A DNA stretch of 64,000 nt from Verrucomicrobiia bacterium (GCA_011525695.1 WYBX01000078.1:23149-87148); one strand, 5' to 3'. Shown: positions 45,516-54,521, counted from the stretch's first letter. Program-made: numbers and translations. The notes: generated by a model not told the origin, from the letters alone.

Positions 45516-46424
45516 GTGGAATTACGGCATTTCAGATATTTCGTGGCAGTGGCCGAGACCTTGAATTACCGGCGGGCCGCCGAGCATCTGCATGTGTCGC
45601 AGCCTGCGCTGAGCAAGCAGATCAAGGATCTGGAAAAAGATTTGGGCGCACAATTATTCATCAGGAACACGGGCGGGGTCGTGCTGACTCCGGCGGGCGC
45701 GTCCTTCCTGGAAGACGCCCGTGACGTGCTCGAAAGGGTCGAATTCGCAACGACAGCGGCGCGGGCGACCCAGGCCGGCCGGGGCGGACGTCTCGTGGTC
45801 GGTAGTTTGGGCGGAGTATCGGCGGGTTTCCTCGCACCTGCGCTGGCCGCGTTCCACGCCGAGTATCCTCAGGTCGAGGTCACGCTGCACGAGGCGCCGA
45901 TTTCCGATCAGCTCCAGGCATTGCGAGTTGGGCGGCTCCAGATCGCGTTGACGACAGGTCCCGCGACGGCCGTCCCGCCCGGGTTCGAATCGGCCGAAGT
46001 GCTCGCGTCGCGCATCGCGGTGGCGGTGGCGCGCGAACATAGGCTGGCTGCGCGGCCGTCGATCTCGTTAATGGAGCTGGCAACCGAATCCGTGGTAGGC
46101 GTGAGTGACGGCGGGCGGGCCGGGCATCAACAGTGGATGGAAGGCATATTTGCAGCGCGCGGCATTCGGCATCGGCCAATCAACTCAGTGAACGGGTTGG
46201 AGTCGCTGATGGCACTGGTCGCCGGAGGACAGGGCGTGTCCATCCTCCTGCCCTATATGCGCGCCCGCGGAGACAACACGATCGTCTATCGACGCATCAA
46301 GGAGAGCGGCGACGATCTGCTGGTGCATTTGATGGCAGTCTGGCGCAAGGGCGGCGGCTCGAAGCTCGCGCGGAATTTCGTCGAAGTGCTCCGCGCATGC
46401 ACGGTGAAGCAGCGCCGCATCTAA
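45516..46424 (+). CDS. LysR-family transcriptional regulator
   Basis: A LysR protein of 302 residues if started at GTG 45516 (MELRHFRYFVAVAET), the canonical N-terminus; a TTG at 45489 adds nine residues. The HTH region LNYRRAAEHLHVSQPALSKQ and the usual periplasmic-binding-like ligand domain are present. It is divergent from the marR-efflux operon and may co-regulate it. Beyond its stop lies a TolC remnant that suggests an older efflux gene was once next to it. Confidence 0.9.
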   Translation: MELRHFRYFVAVAETLNYRRAAEHLHVSQPALSKQIKDLEKDLGAQLFIRNTGGVVLTPAGASFLEDARDVLERVEFATTAARATQAGRGGRLVVGSLGGVSAGFLAPALAAFHAEYPQVEVTLHEAPISDQLQALRVGRLQIALTTGPATAVPPGFESAEVLASRIAVAVAREHRLAARPSISLMELATESVVGVSDGGRAGHQQWMEGIFAARGIRHRPINSVNGLESLMALVAGGQGVSILLPYMRARGDNTIVYRRIKESGDDLLVHLMAVWRKGGGSKLARNFVEVLRACTVKQRRI

Positions 46425-46439
46425 CCGGCATGGGGCGGC

Positions 46440-46790
46440 TCCTGGGCGCGCCCGTCATGGCGCTTCGCGCCGCCTCGACCCGCTCGCGTGAGCTTCGCAC
46501 CCGCGCCTCCACGCCACCGCCCGAATAAAACAATTGCTGGACGATGAGGTTGACCCGCCAAACGTTGGGATCGGGCAAGGGAACGTCTGGAAAGCCCGGA
46601 AAGCCCTCAAACTGTCAGGGTTCGGTGTATTCATATGACGCCCCGACCCGACGCTCGGCCCCCGCGCGGTCGCTTCAAGGAGCACGCCTTCCTGTTGCGC
46701 CAGCTGCTCACTCACCCGGCGCAGTCTAGGGCTGTGGACGAGCGCAAAGGCCAGCGCAGCGTCCAAGGTCTGACGGCGCAGATATGGCGA
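46440..46790 (-). pseudogene. TolC/OMF remnant (N-terminal part, frameshifted)
   Basis: Two overlapping minus-strand frames together give about 95 residues of a TolC-type N-terminus. One reads LDAALAFALVHSPRLRRVSE and QLAQQEGVLLEA; the other reads PDPNVWRVNLIVQQLFYSGG and ARVRSSRERVEAARS. These are consecutive parts of OMF helix and strand elements, so a frameshift separates them. The rest of the gene is missing. It cannot encode a working channel. Confidence 0.7.
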
Positions 46791-47137
46791 AAGGGGTTTC
46801 CACCATTCTGCCTTTTTTCCAGTCGGCTGATGTTGGCGGCGGTTTTTACGACCCAGAATTTTAATAGATGGCCGGAAGTCTGAGGCGGTGCCGCAGTGGC
46901 CTGTTCGTTTTGAAGGTGTGATTCAGCAAACGTCCGAATCGCCGCGTCCGAATCGCTGAAGCCACTGTTACACTCACCACAGAGATCCCTAATGGTTAAA
47001 TCCCCTTTGTAGGCCTTCCCTCTCCCAGAATCGAAGGTCATCGGTGCGACGGAATCGAACAACCGCAAGAGGGTCTGCGAGTAATCGTGCTCAGCCGTCA
47101 ACTTCCGATCTTGGTCACAAATCGCACAGCGGGACAT
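46712..47137 (-). pseudogene. Truncated HNH-type nuclease gene fused into TolC debris
   Basis: From ATG 47137 the frame reads MSRCAICDQDRKLTAEHDYS, an HNH-like start with CxxC and an His, then LTIRDLCGECNSGFSDSDAAI with the second Cys pair and Asp. After about RLEKRQNGGNPFRHI the frame runs into sequence that in another frame is the TolC remnant, so the natural C-terminus is lost. Remains of a mobile defence or antirestriction gene are likely. Confidence 0.6.
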
Positions 47138-47904
47138 GATGGGAGAGGCGGTCAGTCTATTTGTTGAGAGCAAGTCGCTACAAGCATCCCATTGTGTTGG
47201 GTCGTGCTTGAGCTGTTTCAAAATTGGCGAAACATGCGGTGCTCTTCCTCCTCAAAAGTTTCCAAGCCCTAATTCCAAGCGCGGACGCGCTCCACCCGGC
47301 CCACTGCATGGCTTTCGCGCTCCTGTCGGGCCATGATCTTTTAGGTAGGAGAGGCTTTATCTGAGATGAAGCCTTCATTGATATTCACGGTTTCGAAGTC
47401 GCAACGCCCGAGCCGCGTTTCCCCGATCTAGCAGGTTCCTGGCGGAACAATCTTTTTCGCCTGCAATTCCGCCGCCGTCGTGCAGACCGGCCTGAAGCGA
47501 TCCAGCCGATCGTCAAAAGGCGCCACGAGTAGACCAACCGATGCTCGCTGCGCTCGAATTCTTCCAGCTCTGCCCCGTCCGTGGCGCCCCATTTTATGGG
47601 CGGGTCAAGGTAGTGCCTGCGGCCTCCACCACGCGCTGACATTGTGAATCGCAGCGCGCAAGGGGCACCCGCTGCGATTCACCCCTTCACTTCGTTTCGG
47701 GGCCAACGCTGCGCATTGGCCATCTCCGCCCTGCCGGGCTTCGTCCGCTTCCCCCTCGTTGGTCCCCTCAAACGGGACACTGCCTCGGCGCTCCATCAGC
47801 GCTTTGACTTCCGCCCATCCCGAGCGGGCGCTCAAACGGGCAGCACCCGCGATCACTCGACACGTCGTCGAGAAAGGGAAACGCAGCTCGCGCGAGCGCT
47901 CACG
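47138..47904. other. Gap with no convincing gene
   Basis: About 770 bp between the truncated HNH gene and RadC. Minus-strand open frames at 47385-47642 and 47605-48282 lack domain features, and the second overlaps RadC. The plus-strand extension of the RadC frame to 47644 is GC-driven. Part of this region may be a promoter or leader for radC. Nothing else is identified. Confidence 0.35.
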
Positions 47905-48357
47905 ATGCGCGTTTTTGAAGCCAAACTCGTTTACTCTCTTGTTTCCCTCGGCGAAGAAGTCCGGCTCGACAAGGCCGACAAGGTGGCGGACTACCTGCGC
48001 TCCGCGTTCGACGAACACCCGATGCAGGAGGCGTTTTACTGCGTGTATCTCGACCGCAAGAACCACCCCCTGGGACGGCACCTCATCACCCTCGGCACGG
48101 TTGATTCGACCCTGGTATCCCCGCGCGAAGTGTTCCGTGGTGCCATCCTGGCGGCAGCATCCGCACTTGTCGTCGCCCACAATCATCCTAGTGGCGATCC
48201 CGCCCCGAGCGCCGCCGATATTCACATCACGCGCAGGTTGCGGGAGGCCGCCAGGGCTCTCGAAATCGAACTGGTTGATCACGTCGTCGTCGGTGACGTG
48301 AAGGCCGACCCGCTGGGCCGCGGATTCTATTCCTTCAGGGAAGCCGGAATGCTATGA
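47905..48357 (+). CDS. radC: RadC-type JAB-domain protein
   Basis: A 150-residue protein from ATG 47905 (MRVFEAKLVYSLV). It is the JAB/MPN domain part of the RadC family, with the JAMM-like motif HNHPSGDPAPSAADI and earlier YCVYLDRKNHPLG. Such stand-alone RadC proteins occur on mobile elements. Despite the name, a role in DNA repair is not established. It sits near the likely right edge of the accessory region. Confidence 0.9.
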   Translation: MRVFEAKLVYSLVSLGEEVRLDKADKVADYLRSAFDEHPMQEAFYCVYLDRKNHPLGRHLITLGTVDSTLVSPREVFRGAILAAASALVVAHNHPSGDPAPSAADIHITRRLREAARALEIELVDHVVVGDVKADPLGRGFYSFREAGML

Positions 48358-48444
48358 CCGGCGGCGTGAGATGCGCTCGAATGTCGGAGCGCATATTGCG
48401 CTCTGGCATGTTGCTTTTCCCTCCGCACGTACTGATTTTCAGGC

Positions 48445-48915
48445 GTGCGCACGACCCGCATCAGCCGTCACGTGAACGCGCCCCGCGCGGTCATCTATCG
48501 CGCGCTGCTCGATCCAACCGCGGTCGCAACGTGGAAGGTCCCGACCGGCATGACCAGCCAGGTGCATGCGTTCGATGCCCGGGAAGGTGGCTCGTTCCGG
48601 ATCTCGCTCACCTACGATGCGCCAACCGGGACCGGCAAGACGACCGCACACACCGACACGTACCACGGCCGCTTTGCGAAGCTCGTGACGAACGAACAGG
48701 TCGTCGAAGTAGTCGAATTCGAGACGACGGACGCCGCGCTGCGCGGCGAGATGACCATCACGATCTCGCTCGCCGATGCAGACGGCGGCACCGACGTCTT
48801 CGCCGTGCACGACGGGCTGCCACCCGGCCTGTCAACCGCCGACAACGAAACCGGCTGGCAGATGGCACTCGCAAAACTCGCGGCGTTTGTGGAGGCACGC
48901 CACTGCCGCGACTAG
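48445..48915 (+). CDS. SRPBCC (AHSA1-like) domain protein
   Basis: A 156-residue protein starting at GTG 48445 (MRTTRISRHVNAPRAVIYRA). The helix-grip fold of SRPBCC/AHA1-type proteins is visible: an N-terminal INAP-like helix, then strands FDAREGGSFRISLTY and TTAHTDTYHGRFAKL, ending NETGWQMALAKLAAFVEA, the usual C-terminal helix. It binds hydrophobic ligands in a cavity. Ligand and role are unknown. It sits alone between radC and a LysR gene. Confidence 0.85.
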   Translation: MRTTRISRHVNAPRAVIYRALLDPTAVATWKVPTGMTSQVHAFDAREGGSFRISLTYDAPTGTGKTTAHTDTYHGRFAKLVTNEQVVEVVEFETTDAALRGEMTITISLADADGGTDVFAVHDGLPPGLSTADNETGWQMALAKLAAFVEARHCRD

Positions 48916-49000
48916 CAACGAGCCATGCGTTCAGCGCGCCACTTCGCTGAGAGCCGCAGTCAGCGCATTTGATGTCGAATCCCGTCGAAACTACGATTGC

Positions 49001-49939
49001 TCATGGCGACTGCACCGGAGATCCGACCGATTTTTGGCGACCGACCTCTTCACGCAGGAGCCGCGCGAACGTTTCGGCGTGAGGGTTCGGCCGCACCGCC
49101 GGCAGCCCCACCTTCACGGACACCTCGGACAGAGCGGGAGAAAAGGGCCGGCTAATCAGCGTGCGCGGCATGAGGCAGTTGATGCCGTCGGCCAGAATTG
49201 CCGCGGCGTGATTGGCTTCAAGGGCGGTAAAAAGCGTTGAGACACCATCATTCTCCAATGCGATAAAATGCGGGGCCACGCCAAACGGCTTGAGCAGCGC
49301 GCGCACACTTCGCATGTAGTCCGGAAAGTTCTCCCGTCCCAACCCGATCAGCGGCAGATTGCTCAATCGACGGGGCGAGATCTTTTTGAGCTTCGCGAGC
49401 GGATGGGTTGCCGGCATCACGAGCACGACCGCCATCCGGCGGAGGTCGGACCACTGAAAGCCAGGAATGGCCGAGGGGCTGGGCTCGGGCGTGATCAGAA
49501 GGTCCAGACGGCCTTCCCTGGCCAGTTCGTTCATCTCGCGCGAGGAAAGGTCCGACAGTTCGATGCGCACCCGTGGTGTCGCGGCCTGAAACTTTTCCAG
49601 GGCGCCCGGCATGATTCCAACCGCTACCGAAGGCGCGTAGCCCACTCGTAGAATCTCATTTCTCGCCTCGCCGCGCACGCGTTGGATCGCCTGGTCGGCG
49701 CGGGCAAGGAGGTCGCGCGCCTCCTCATAGAACCGTTCGCCGGCATCCGTAAGCGTCACCGCGTTCGTACCGCGCACGAGCAGCGGCACGCCGAGTTCCT
49801 CCTCGAGATCCTTTACCTGGCGGCTGAGCGCCGGCTGCGTCAGGTGGAGGTTCTGCGCCGCGCGATTGAACGAGCCGTGTGCCGCAACGGCGGCGAAGTA
49901 GCGGAGATGGCGGAGTTCCACCCGGCAAACGTCGCTCAT
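49001..49939 (-). CDS. LysR-family regulator
   Basis: A 312-residue LysR regulator. The N-terminus is MSDVCRVELRHLRYFAAVAA, then HTH NRAAQNLHLTQPALSRQ and the effector-binding domain. It is divergent from the NTF2-DoxX-LLM cluster, with ~80 bp between, and so probably controls that cluster. A T-N11-A-type site may lie in the gap but was not proven. Confidence 0.88.
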   Translation of the reverse strand: MSDVCRVELRHLRYFAAVAAHGSFNRAAQNLHLTQPALSRQVKDLEEELGVPLLVRGTNAVTLTDAGERFYEEARDLLARADQAIQRVRGEARNEILRVGYAPSVAVGIMPGALEKFQAATPRVRIELSDLSSREMNELAREGRLDLLITPEPSPSAIPGFQWSDLRRMAVVLVMPATHPLAKLKKISPRRLSNLPLIGLGRENFPDYMRSVRALLKPFGVAPHFIALENDGVSTLFTALEANHAAAILADGINCLMPRTLISRPFSPALSEVSVKVGLPAVRPNPHAETFARLLREEVGRQKSVGSPVQSP

Positions 49940-50019
49940 ACCGAAAGTATGAGCGAGGCCAAAAACACGGCATTGGGCAGCTTCGCGGACTTCGGATATT
50001 CTGGGCGCATAACGCCGCC

Positions 50020-50355
50020 ATGAAAACCACGACCACCACCTTGCCCGAAGCGATAATGCGCTATCTCGAAGCCGCCAACCGGTCCGACGCCATTGCCGCC
50101 GCCGAGTGTTTCACCGCCGACGCCGCGGTGCACGACGAGAACAGGGATTACCTGGGCCGGGATGCCATTCGTGACTGGGTGAAGGAAACCAGCCGCAAAT
50201 ACCGACCCGCCTTCACAGTCATGCGCGCGTCAGCAAACGGCGGCGAGGTCAGCCTCTCGGTCTCGGTGTCCGGACAGTTTCCGGGCAGCCCCGTCACGCT
50301 CGACTACCAGATTCAGCTCCGTGACGGCAAAATCTCAACGCTCACGATCGAGTGA
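50020..50355 (+). CDS. SnoaL/NTF2-like small protein
   Basis: A 111-residue protein from ATG 50020 (MKTTTTTLPEAIMRYLEAAN). The cone-shaped NTF2-like fold is suggested by the N-terminal helix, the DAIAAAECFTADAAVHDENR motif and strands ending DGKISTLTIE. It may be a small hydrolase, isomerase or ligand-binding protein in the flavin-oxidoreductase cluster. It faces the LysR gene. Confidence 0.8.
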   Translation: MKTTTTTLPEAIMRYLEAANRSDAIAAAECFTADAAVHDENRDYLGRDAIRDWVKETSRKYRPAFTVMRASANGGEVSLSVSVSGQFPGSPVTLDYQIQLRDGKISTLTIE

Positions 50356-50365
50356 GCCTGCTCCG

Positions 50366-50446
50366 ATGATCACCGTCGCCCTCATTCTTGCCGGTCTCGT
50401 GCTGGTCACCGCTTTGGACGGCGCCGAATCGGAGCGCCACCTGTAA
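50366..50446 (+). CDS. Possible 26-residue membrane peptide
   Basis: A short frame MITVALILAGLVLVTALDGA follows the NTF2 gene by 10 bp and ends TAA at 50446. It could be a small membrane peptide or a chance frame. There is no clear ribosome-binding site. Confidence 0.2.
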   Translation: MITVALILAGLVLVTALDGAESERHL

Positions 50447-50497
50447 CGGCTCCTCGCGCGTCCGCCCCCATTCGACAGCCCTGAAGTCCATCTCTTC

Positions 50498-50881
50498 ATG
50501 AAATCAGTCATCCTCATTTCGCGGGTCCTCCTTGGACTCATGTTTCTCGTCTTCGGCCTCAACGGCTTCCTGAACTTCATCCCGGCGCCACCGCCGGCCG
50601 GCGTCGCTGGCCAGTTCATCGGAGCGATGTTCGTGTCGCACTACCTGTCGGCCGTCTTCGCGCTGGAAGTTGTCGCCGGAGTCCTGCTGCTCGCCAACCG
50701 CTTCGTGCGGTTGGCGCTGACCATACTCGCCCCGATCCTGGTCAACATCGTCCTGTTCCACGCCTTCATGGCACCGACAGGCTTTGCGCCGGCCGTGATT
50801 GCCGTCGCACTCTGGGCGGTCGTCTTCCACCGCGAACACACGGCCTTCGCCCCGCTGCTGGCCGCGAAAGGAGCGTCGTGA
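50498..50881 (+). CDS. DoxX-like membrane protein
   Basis: A 127-residue protein with four hydrophobic helices (LMFLVFGLNGFLNFIPAP, LSAVFALEVVAGVLLLAN, LALTILAPILVNIVLF and VIAVALWAVVFH). This is the DoxX/SURF4-like size and layout. The function is unknown, and members often accompany redox genes. Its end overlaps the GTG of the LLM oxidoreductase gene. Confidence 0.8.
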   Translation: MKSVILISRVLLGLMFLVFGLNGFLNFIPAPPPAGVAGQFIGAMFVSHYLSAVFALEVVAGVLLLANRFVRLALTILAPILVNIVLFHAFMAPTGFAPAVIAVALWAVVFHREHTAFAPLLAAKGAS

Positions 50882-51984
50882 TCGAGCTTGGTATCGACAG
50901 TTTTGCGACGCTTATGGCCCCGCCCGCGAGCGTCGTGAAGGTGACGCCGGTGGAGCGCCTGCGCAATCTCCTCGCTGAGATCGAACTTGCCGATCAGGTC
51001 GGGATCGACGCTTTCGGCGTCGGCGAACATCACCGTCGGGAGTTTGTTGACTCAGCGCCAACGGTAATCCTCGGCGCGGCGGCCGCGCGAACGAAGCGCA
51101 TTCGGCTGACGAGCGCTGTCACGGTCTTGAGCGCGGCGGACCCCGTGCGCGTGTTCGAGGAGTTCGCGACGCTCGACTTCATTTCCGGGGGACGCGCCGA
51201 GATCATCGCCGGCCGCGGTTCCGCAACCGAGGCGTTCCCGCTCTTCGGCTACAAGCTCGAGGACTATGACGCGCTCTACGCCGAAAAATTGGAGCTGCTG
51301 CTAAAATTGCGCGACGACCCGTATGTCCATTGGTCCGGCAAGCATCGACCGCCGCTCACGGGTCAGGGGGTATATCCGCGCCCGCTGCAGAATCCGCTGC
51401 CGGTCTGGATTGGCGTTGGCGGGACGCCGCAGTCGTTTGTTCGCGCCGGCACGCTCGGACTTCCGCTGATGGTCGCGATCATTGGAGGCGAGCCGCGCCG
51501 GTTCCGGCCACTGGTGGATCTATATCGCGAAGCAGGGCAACGCGCCGGGTTCACGCCGGACCAGCTCAAGGTCGGCGTCCACGCGGTCGGTTACCTGGCC
51601 GGCTCGAACGAACGAGCCGCGGAAGATTTCTTTCCCGGTTGGGCGCAAAGCTTCACTGAAATCGGTCGGGAACGCGGCTGGCCGCCCGCGACACGTCCGC
51701 AGTTCGACCGGGCGATAGGGCCGGGGGGTGCCTATCTCATCGGTGATGCGAAAACGGTTGCAGGGAAGATCATGGATTTGAGCGCCACGCTGGGTGGCAT
51801 CTCGCGTCTCAGCTTTCAAATGAGCGTGGCAGCGCTGCCGCATGCGCAGGCGATGCACGCCATCGAGATTCTCGGCCGCGACGTGGCACCCCGGATTCGT
51901 CAGGTCTTCAACGAATCCAATCATCGTTTCGGCGGTTCGAATAGCTCCACGCAGTTGCCCGCCGGATCGTCGGCAAGGATCTGA
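50878..51984 (+). CDS. LLM-class flavin-dependent oxidoreductase
   Basis: A 368-residue luciferase-like (bacterial LLM) TIM-barrel flavoprotein. Start GTG 50878 overlaps the DoxX stop. FMN/F420-type motifs are visible: IGIDAFGVGEHHRRE, LTSAVTVLSAADPVRVFEEF, NPLPVWIGVGGTPQSF and the C-terminal GVHAVGYLAG. These use reduced flavin to monooxygenate or reduce small organics. The neighbouring NTF2 and DoxX genes and LysR regulator suggest an inducible redox module. The substrate is unknown. Confidence 0.88.
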   Translation: MIELGIDSFATLMAPPASVVKVTPVERLRNLLAEIELADQVGIDAFGVGEHHRREFVDSAPTVILGAAAARTKRIRLTSAVTVLSAADPVRVFEEFATLDFISGGRAEIIAGRGSATEAFPLFGYKLEDYDALYAEKLELLLKLRDDPYVHWSGKHRPPLTGQGVYPRPLQNPLPVWIGVGGTPQSFVRAGTLGLPLMVAIIGGEPRRFRPLVDLYREAGQRAGFTPDQLKVGVHAVGYLAGSNERAAEDFFPGWAQSFTEIGRERGWPPATRPQFDRAIGPGGAYLIGDAKTVAGKIMDLSATLGGISRLSFQMSVAALPHAQAMHAIEILGRDVAPRIRQVFNESNHRFGGSNSSTQLPAGSSARI

Positions 51985-52245
51985 TTTCCGCCTTTGCCGG
52001 CGACAATGTCGTTGCGGAACCAGCAGGGCACGCATGCACGCTGACAGCTTCATCAACTCAACTCGATGGGCGATGGGCGGCACCTCTGCGAAGCCGGAAA
52101 CTACATCGTATAGAATCGCGGCGACCGCGAGCCGGGGACTCCAAAGCGGTTTGAGCCGGTTTGAAAAAGTGCCTCCGCTACATCTACAGATTTCAGCTAC
52201 ATCCGCGAGTTTTGTCTTACTGGATGTCTAACTTTTCAATGCTCC
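51985..52245. other. Gap, nothing recognised
   Basis: About 260 bp between the LLM gene and the tRNA-Glu terminator. No gene or repeat is recognised. It may include a mobile-element scar, but no evidence was found. Confidence 0.3.
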
Positions 52246-52287
52246 CAAAACGGCGAAGGCGCTAATTGTTGAAAATTAGCGCCTTCG
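52246..52287 (-). terminator. Rho-independent terminator of tRNA-Glu
   Basis: A perfect 14-bp stem (52254-52267 and 52274-52287, CGAAGGCGCTAATT/AATTAGCGCCTTCG) with a 6-nt loop. On the minus strand it is followed by a T-run (CGTTTTGGG). It lies just 3' of the tRNA-Glu gene. Confidence 0.85.
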
Positions 52288-52292
52288 TAAAT

Positions 52293-52369
52293 TGGCGTCC
52301 CCACGGGGATTCGAACCCCGGTTCTCACCGTGAAAGGGTGGTGTCCTAACCGGGCTAGACGATGGGGAC
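52293..52369 (-). tRNA. tRNA-Glu (anticodon TTC), CCA encoded
   Basis: A 77-nt cloverleaf on the minus strand. The acceptor stem GTCCCCA/TGGGGAC, anticodon loop CCTTTCAC (TTC) and T-loop GGTTCGAATCC are visible, with encoded GCCA at the 3' end. It decodes GAA (and GAG by wobble). The 3' end faces the accessory DNA on the left; tRNA 3' ends are common integration sites, but the native terminator right after it argues against an attL junction here. Confidence 0.95.
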
Positions 52370-52730
52370 TAACCGCGGAGCCCGGCACCCTACGGCGGGG
52401 ACATGGCTCCGCAAGGGAAAATTCACTCCGGCCAAAGTCTTCCGTCCGTCGCTCCCTGCGACGTCACTTCGAGCCGGCTGACCCCGCCACGCCGGCCACC
52501 TGCCACCGTCGCCGGCGAAACGCGGCGAGGTGCGGGAGGGGCATCAAGCTCAGCAATTCCTGACACCCCTCGTGGGTGCCAAACCCCGTGGAACCAGCGG
52601 AGCGCCCTGTGCCGCCGGGTCAGCCAGGGGCTGGCTGCTGCAGCCAAATGCGTTCCTCCGCGGTCGGAAAGGAGGCCCACCCCCGATTCCGCGGATCTGC
52701 CGCTGACCTTACGCTCTTGGCTGTTTCCCC
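52370..52730. other. tRNA/lipoprotein intergenic region
   Basis: About 360 bp holding upstream sequence for tRNA-Glu (minus) and the lipoprotein (plus). Imperfect hairpins such as ACACCCCTCGTGGGTGC (about 52562-52578) are visible. No gene is seen. Confidence 0.3.
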
Positions 52731-53294
52731 ATGCCTTTCCCCCGGATCCCTTCTCTCGCGTTCCGCCGGATCCGCCCCCTGACGCGGATCCTCCCCGTGA
52801 TCGCACTCTTCTTCAGTGGCTGCGCAGCACTGCGGCTGGCGGCTCCCCGTGGCCAGCCCGATGCCGCGATGCTGACCGGTCGCGTCTACTCGCTTTCGGA
52901 ACTGCGCGGGCTGATTCCCACGAGCTATTTTGGCGATGACAGCTATGCCGAGGTCAACAGCAGCTGGCTGCGCGCCTGGCACCTGGAGTACCGCGCCACC
53001 CTGTGGCGGCTGGGGGTCACGCGCTGGGACCCGAAGTTCGACTGCAACCGGCTGGCCGATTTCTACAGCGGGCTCGCGCAGGCCCACTTCTTCCGCGCCA
53101 ACTTTCATTCCAAGACGCCGGCCCAGGCCCTCGCACTGGGCCCATTCTGGTATGTGCGCCACGACAATGGCAGCCGGCACGCCATCATCCAGGCCATCAC
53201 CGAGCGTGGACGGATGTTCATCGACCCGCTCACGGGCCAGGAACTCGAACTCACCCCCACGGAGCAGGAGAGCGCCTTCCTGCAGGTCTTCTGA
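52731..53294 (+). CDS. Lipoprotein of unknown function
   Basis: A 187-residue protein from ATG 52731. A signal peptide ends in the lipobox FFSGC, so it should be lipidated and anchored to a membrane. The mature region has two likely beta-rich blocks with Trp/Tyr-rich segments (WLRAWHLEYRATLWRLG, FYSGLAQAHFFRANFH). No family is recognised. The C-terminus ends EQESAFLQVF. Confidence 0.75.
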   Translation: MPFPRIPSLAFRRIRPLTRILPVIALFFSGCAALRLAAPRGQPDAAMLTGRVYSLSELRGLIPTSYFGDDSYAEVNSSWLRAWHLEYRATLWRLGVTRWDPKFDCNRLADFYSGLAQAHFFRANFHSKTPAQALALGPFWYVRHDNGSRHAIIQAITERGRMFIDPLTGQELELTPTEQESAFLQVF

Positions 53295-53540
53295 GTCCCA
53301 CGCTGAGCCTTCCTCGTTCGCCAAGCCTACGGAGGACAAGTCGGAGGGCAGGCCGTCCCGGCCGCAACGTTCCGAACCTCGTACATGGAGGGCCGGGCTC
53401 CGTCCCGGCCAATGAGATCGATGAGCTCCGCAGGACGTTTGTCACATTGGGTTTGTGGACGACACGGAGCCGGTTCGACAGATGTCTCACGGCCCCGTCG
53501 AGGGGATCGTCCCTCCATGAACGTGATTCCGGTCCGCGCA
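53295..53540 (+). repeat. Intergenic repeat, inverted partner A
   Basis: The sequence CCTTCCTCGTTCGCCAAGCC (53309-53328) onward, including the segment CTACGGAGGACAAGTCGGAG and the phrase AGGCCGTCCCGGCCGCAACG, recurs in the opposite orientation at about 54600-54835. It is not coding. The pair brackets the DUF421 operon. Confidence 0.8.
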
Positions 53541-53554
53541 AGTCCGACAGTCTC

Positions 53555-53995
53555 CTAACGCGGCACGATCGAAATCCCGCCGTTCTTCTCGAGGACCGCG
53601 TACTTGATTTGCTCCAGCCGATCGAGCCCCTGGCGCTCGCGCGCCGCGGTCAGGACATCCTCGATATCGATGCCGCATTTCCGCATCCGGTCGAACAACG
53701 GCTTGCCATCCTTCACCACGATGAGCGGCACATTCTCGGCCGCGCGATCGAACCATGGCCAGCGGGCCTTCAACTGCGAGAGTCCCGCATCCACCACGAA
53801 CAGCGTCGCAACCAGTATCATTGAGTTCGTGACGGAAAAGTCGTCGCTGAGCAGCGCCTGCTGGGTCGTTTCGGCCACGATCAGCAGGAGTACGAAGTCG
53901 AACGTGGTGATCTGGGCGAGCGAGCGCTTTCCGAACACCCGGAAGATCAGGAGGAGAAATCCGTAGACCGACGCCGCGCGCAGGATCGCTTCCAT
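53555..53995 (-). CDS. DUF421 membrane protein (YetF-like)
   Basis: A 146-residue protein. The N-terminal helices (YGFLLLIFRVFGKRSL, FDFVLLLIVAETTQQALL) and the central domain with MILVATLFVVDAGL followed by NVPLIVVKDGKPLFDRMRK match DUF421/YetF. The family is conserved and of unknown function, possibly a cyclic-nucleotide- or ion-related membrane protein. It starts 4 bp after the stop of the upstream gene, in the same operon. Confidence 0.88.
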   Translation of the reverse strand: MEAILRAASVYGFLLLIFRVFGKRSLAQITTFDFVLLLIVAETTQQALLSDDFSVTNSMILVATLFVVDAGLSQLKARWPWFDRAAENVPLIVVKDGKPLFDRMRKCGIDIEDVLTAARERQGLDRLEQIKYAVLEKNGGISIVPR

Positions 53996-53999
53996 GGGG

Positions 54000-54521
54000 T
54001 CAAGGGTAAATCCAGAGCGCGAGGTTCACCGACGGCCCGTCCTGCAGCCCAATCCGGCCGGCATGACGACCGACCGCATCGGTCTTCACGTGGAGTACGA
54101 TCGGGGCGGGGTCGTCGGCTGCCGCGGCGCGGAATCGATAATGCAACCGGCCCGTGCCCAGGGTCGTCTCCGCCGGCTCCGGGGCAATCGATTCGACCTC
54201 GAGTGCCTCCAGCAACGCCGATTCGATCCACAGTTCGACCTGATCACCCACCTTCCGCGCCGCCGTGGTGTGCACGACGATTCGGTAGGGCGAGTCGGTC
54301 CGCGCGAACGCCGGGTATTCGACCTTCAGCGTGCCGTCAGCCGAATGTTCCTCGCCCCGGCTCAGCGGCCCGCTGCCCATCAATCCCGCCGCCGCGGCGC
54401 CAACAAACAGGCAGACCGCCCAGCGTCCCGCCCTTTCCCAACGCCACGACTTCTCCTGAAAAGTCAGATTTTCCGGCGATTCCAGTCGTTCACACGACGA
54501 GGAATTGCGTGAGGGGGTCAT
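54000..54521 (-). CDS. Membrane-anchored protein, partner of DUF421
   Basis: A 173-residue protein with one N-terminal membrane helix (WAVCLFVGAAAAGLMGSG) and a beta-rich domain with alternating strands (GTLKVEYPAFARTDSPYRIVVHT, cut; HYRFRAAAADDPAPIVLHV). It looks like an exported partner of the DUF421 protein. No recognised family. It is in the same orientation and adjacent. Confidence 0.65.
   Translation of the reverse strand: MTPSRNSSSCERLESPENLTFQEKSWRWERAGRWAVCLFVGAAAAGLMGSGPLSRGEEHSADGTLKVEYPAFARTDSPYRIVVHTTAARKVGDQVELWIESALLEALEVESIAPEPAETTLGTGRLHYRFRAAAADDPAPIVLHVKTDAVGRHAGRIGLQDGPSVNLALWIYP

Noticed and set aside
52246..52369. Attachment-site junction directly at the tRNA-Glu 3' end
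   Set aside because: A perfect native terminator follows the tRNA with no foreign sequence between, and no second copy of the tRNA end was seen elsewhere in the window.
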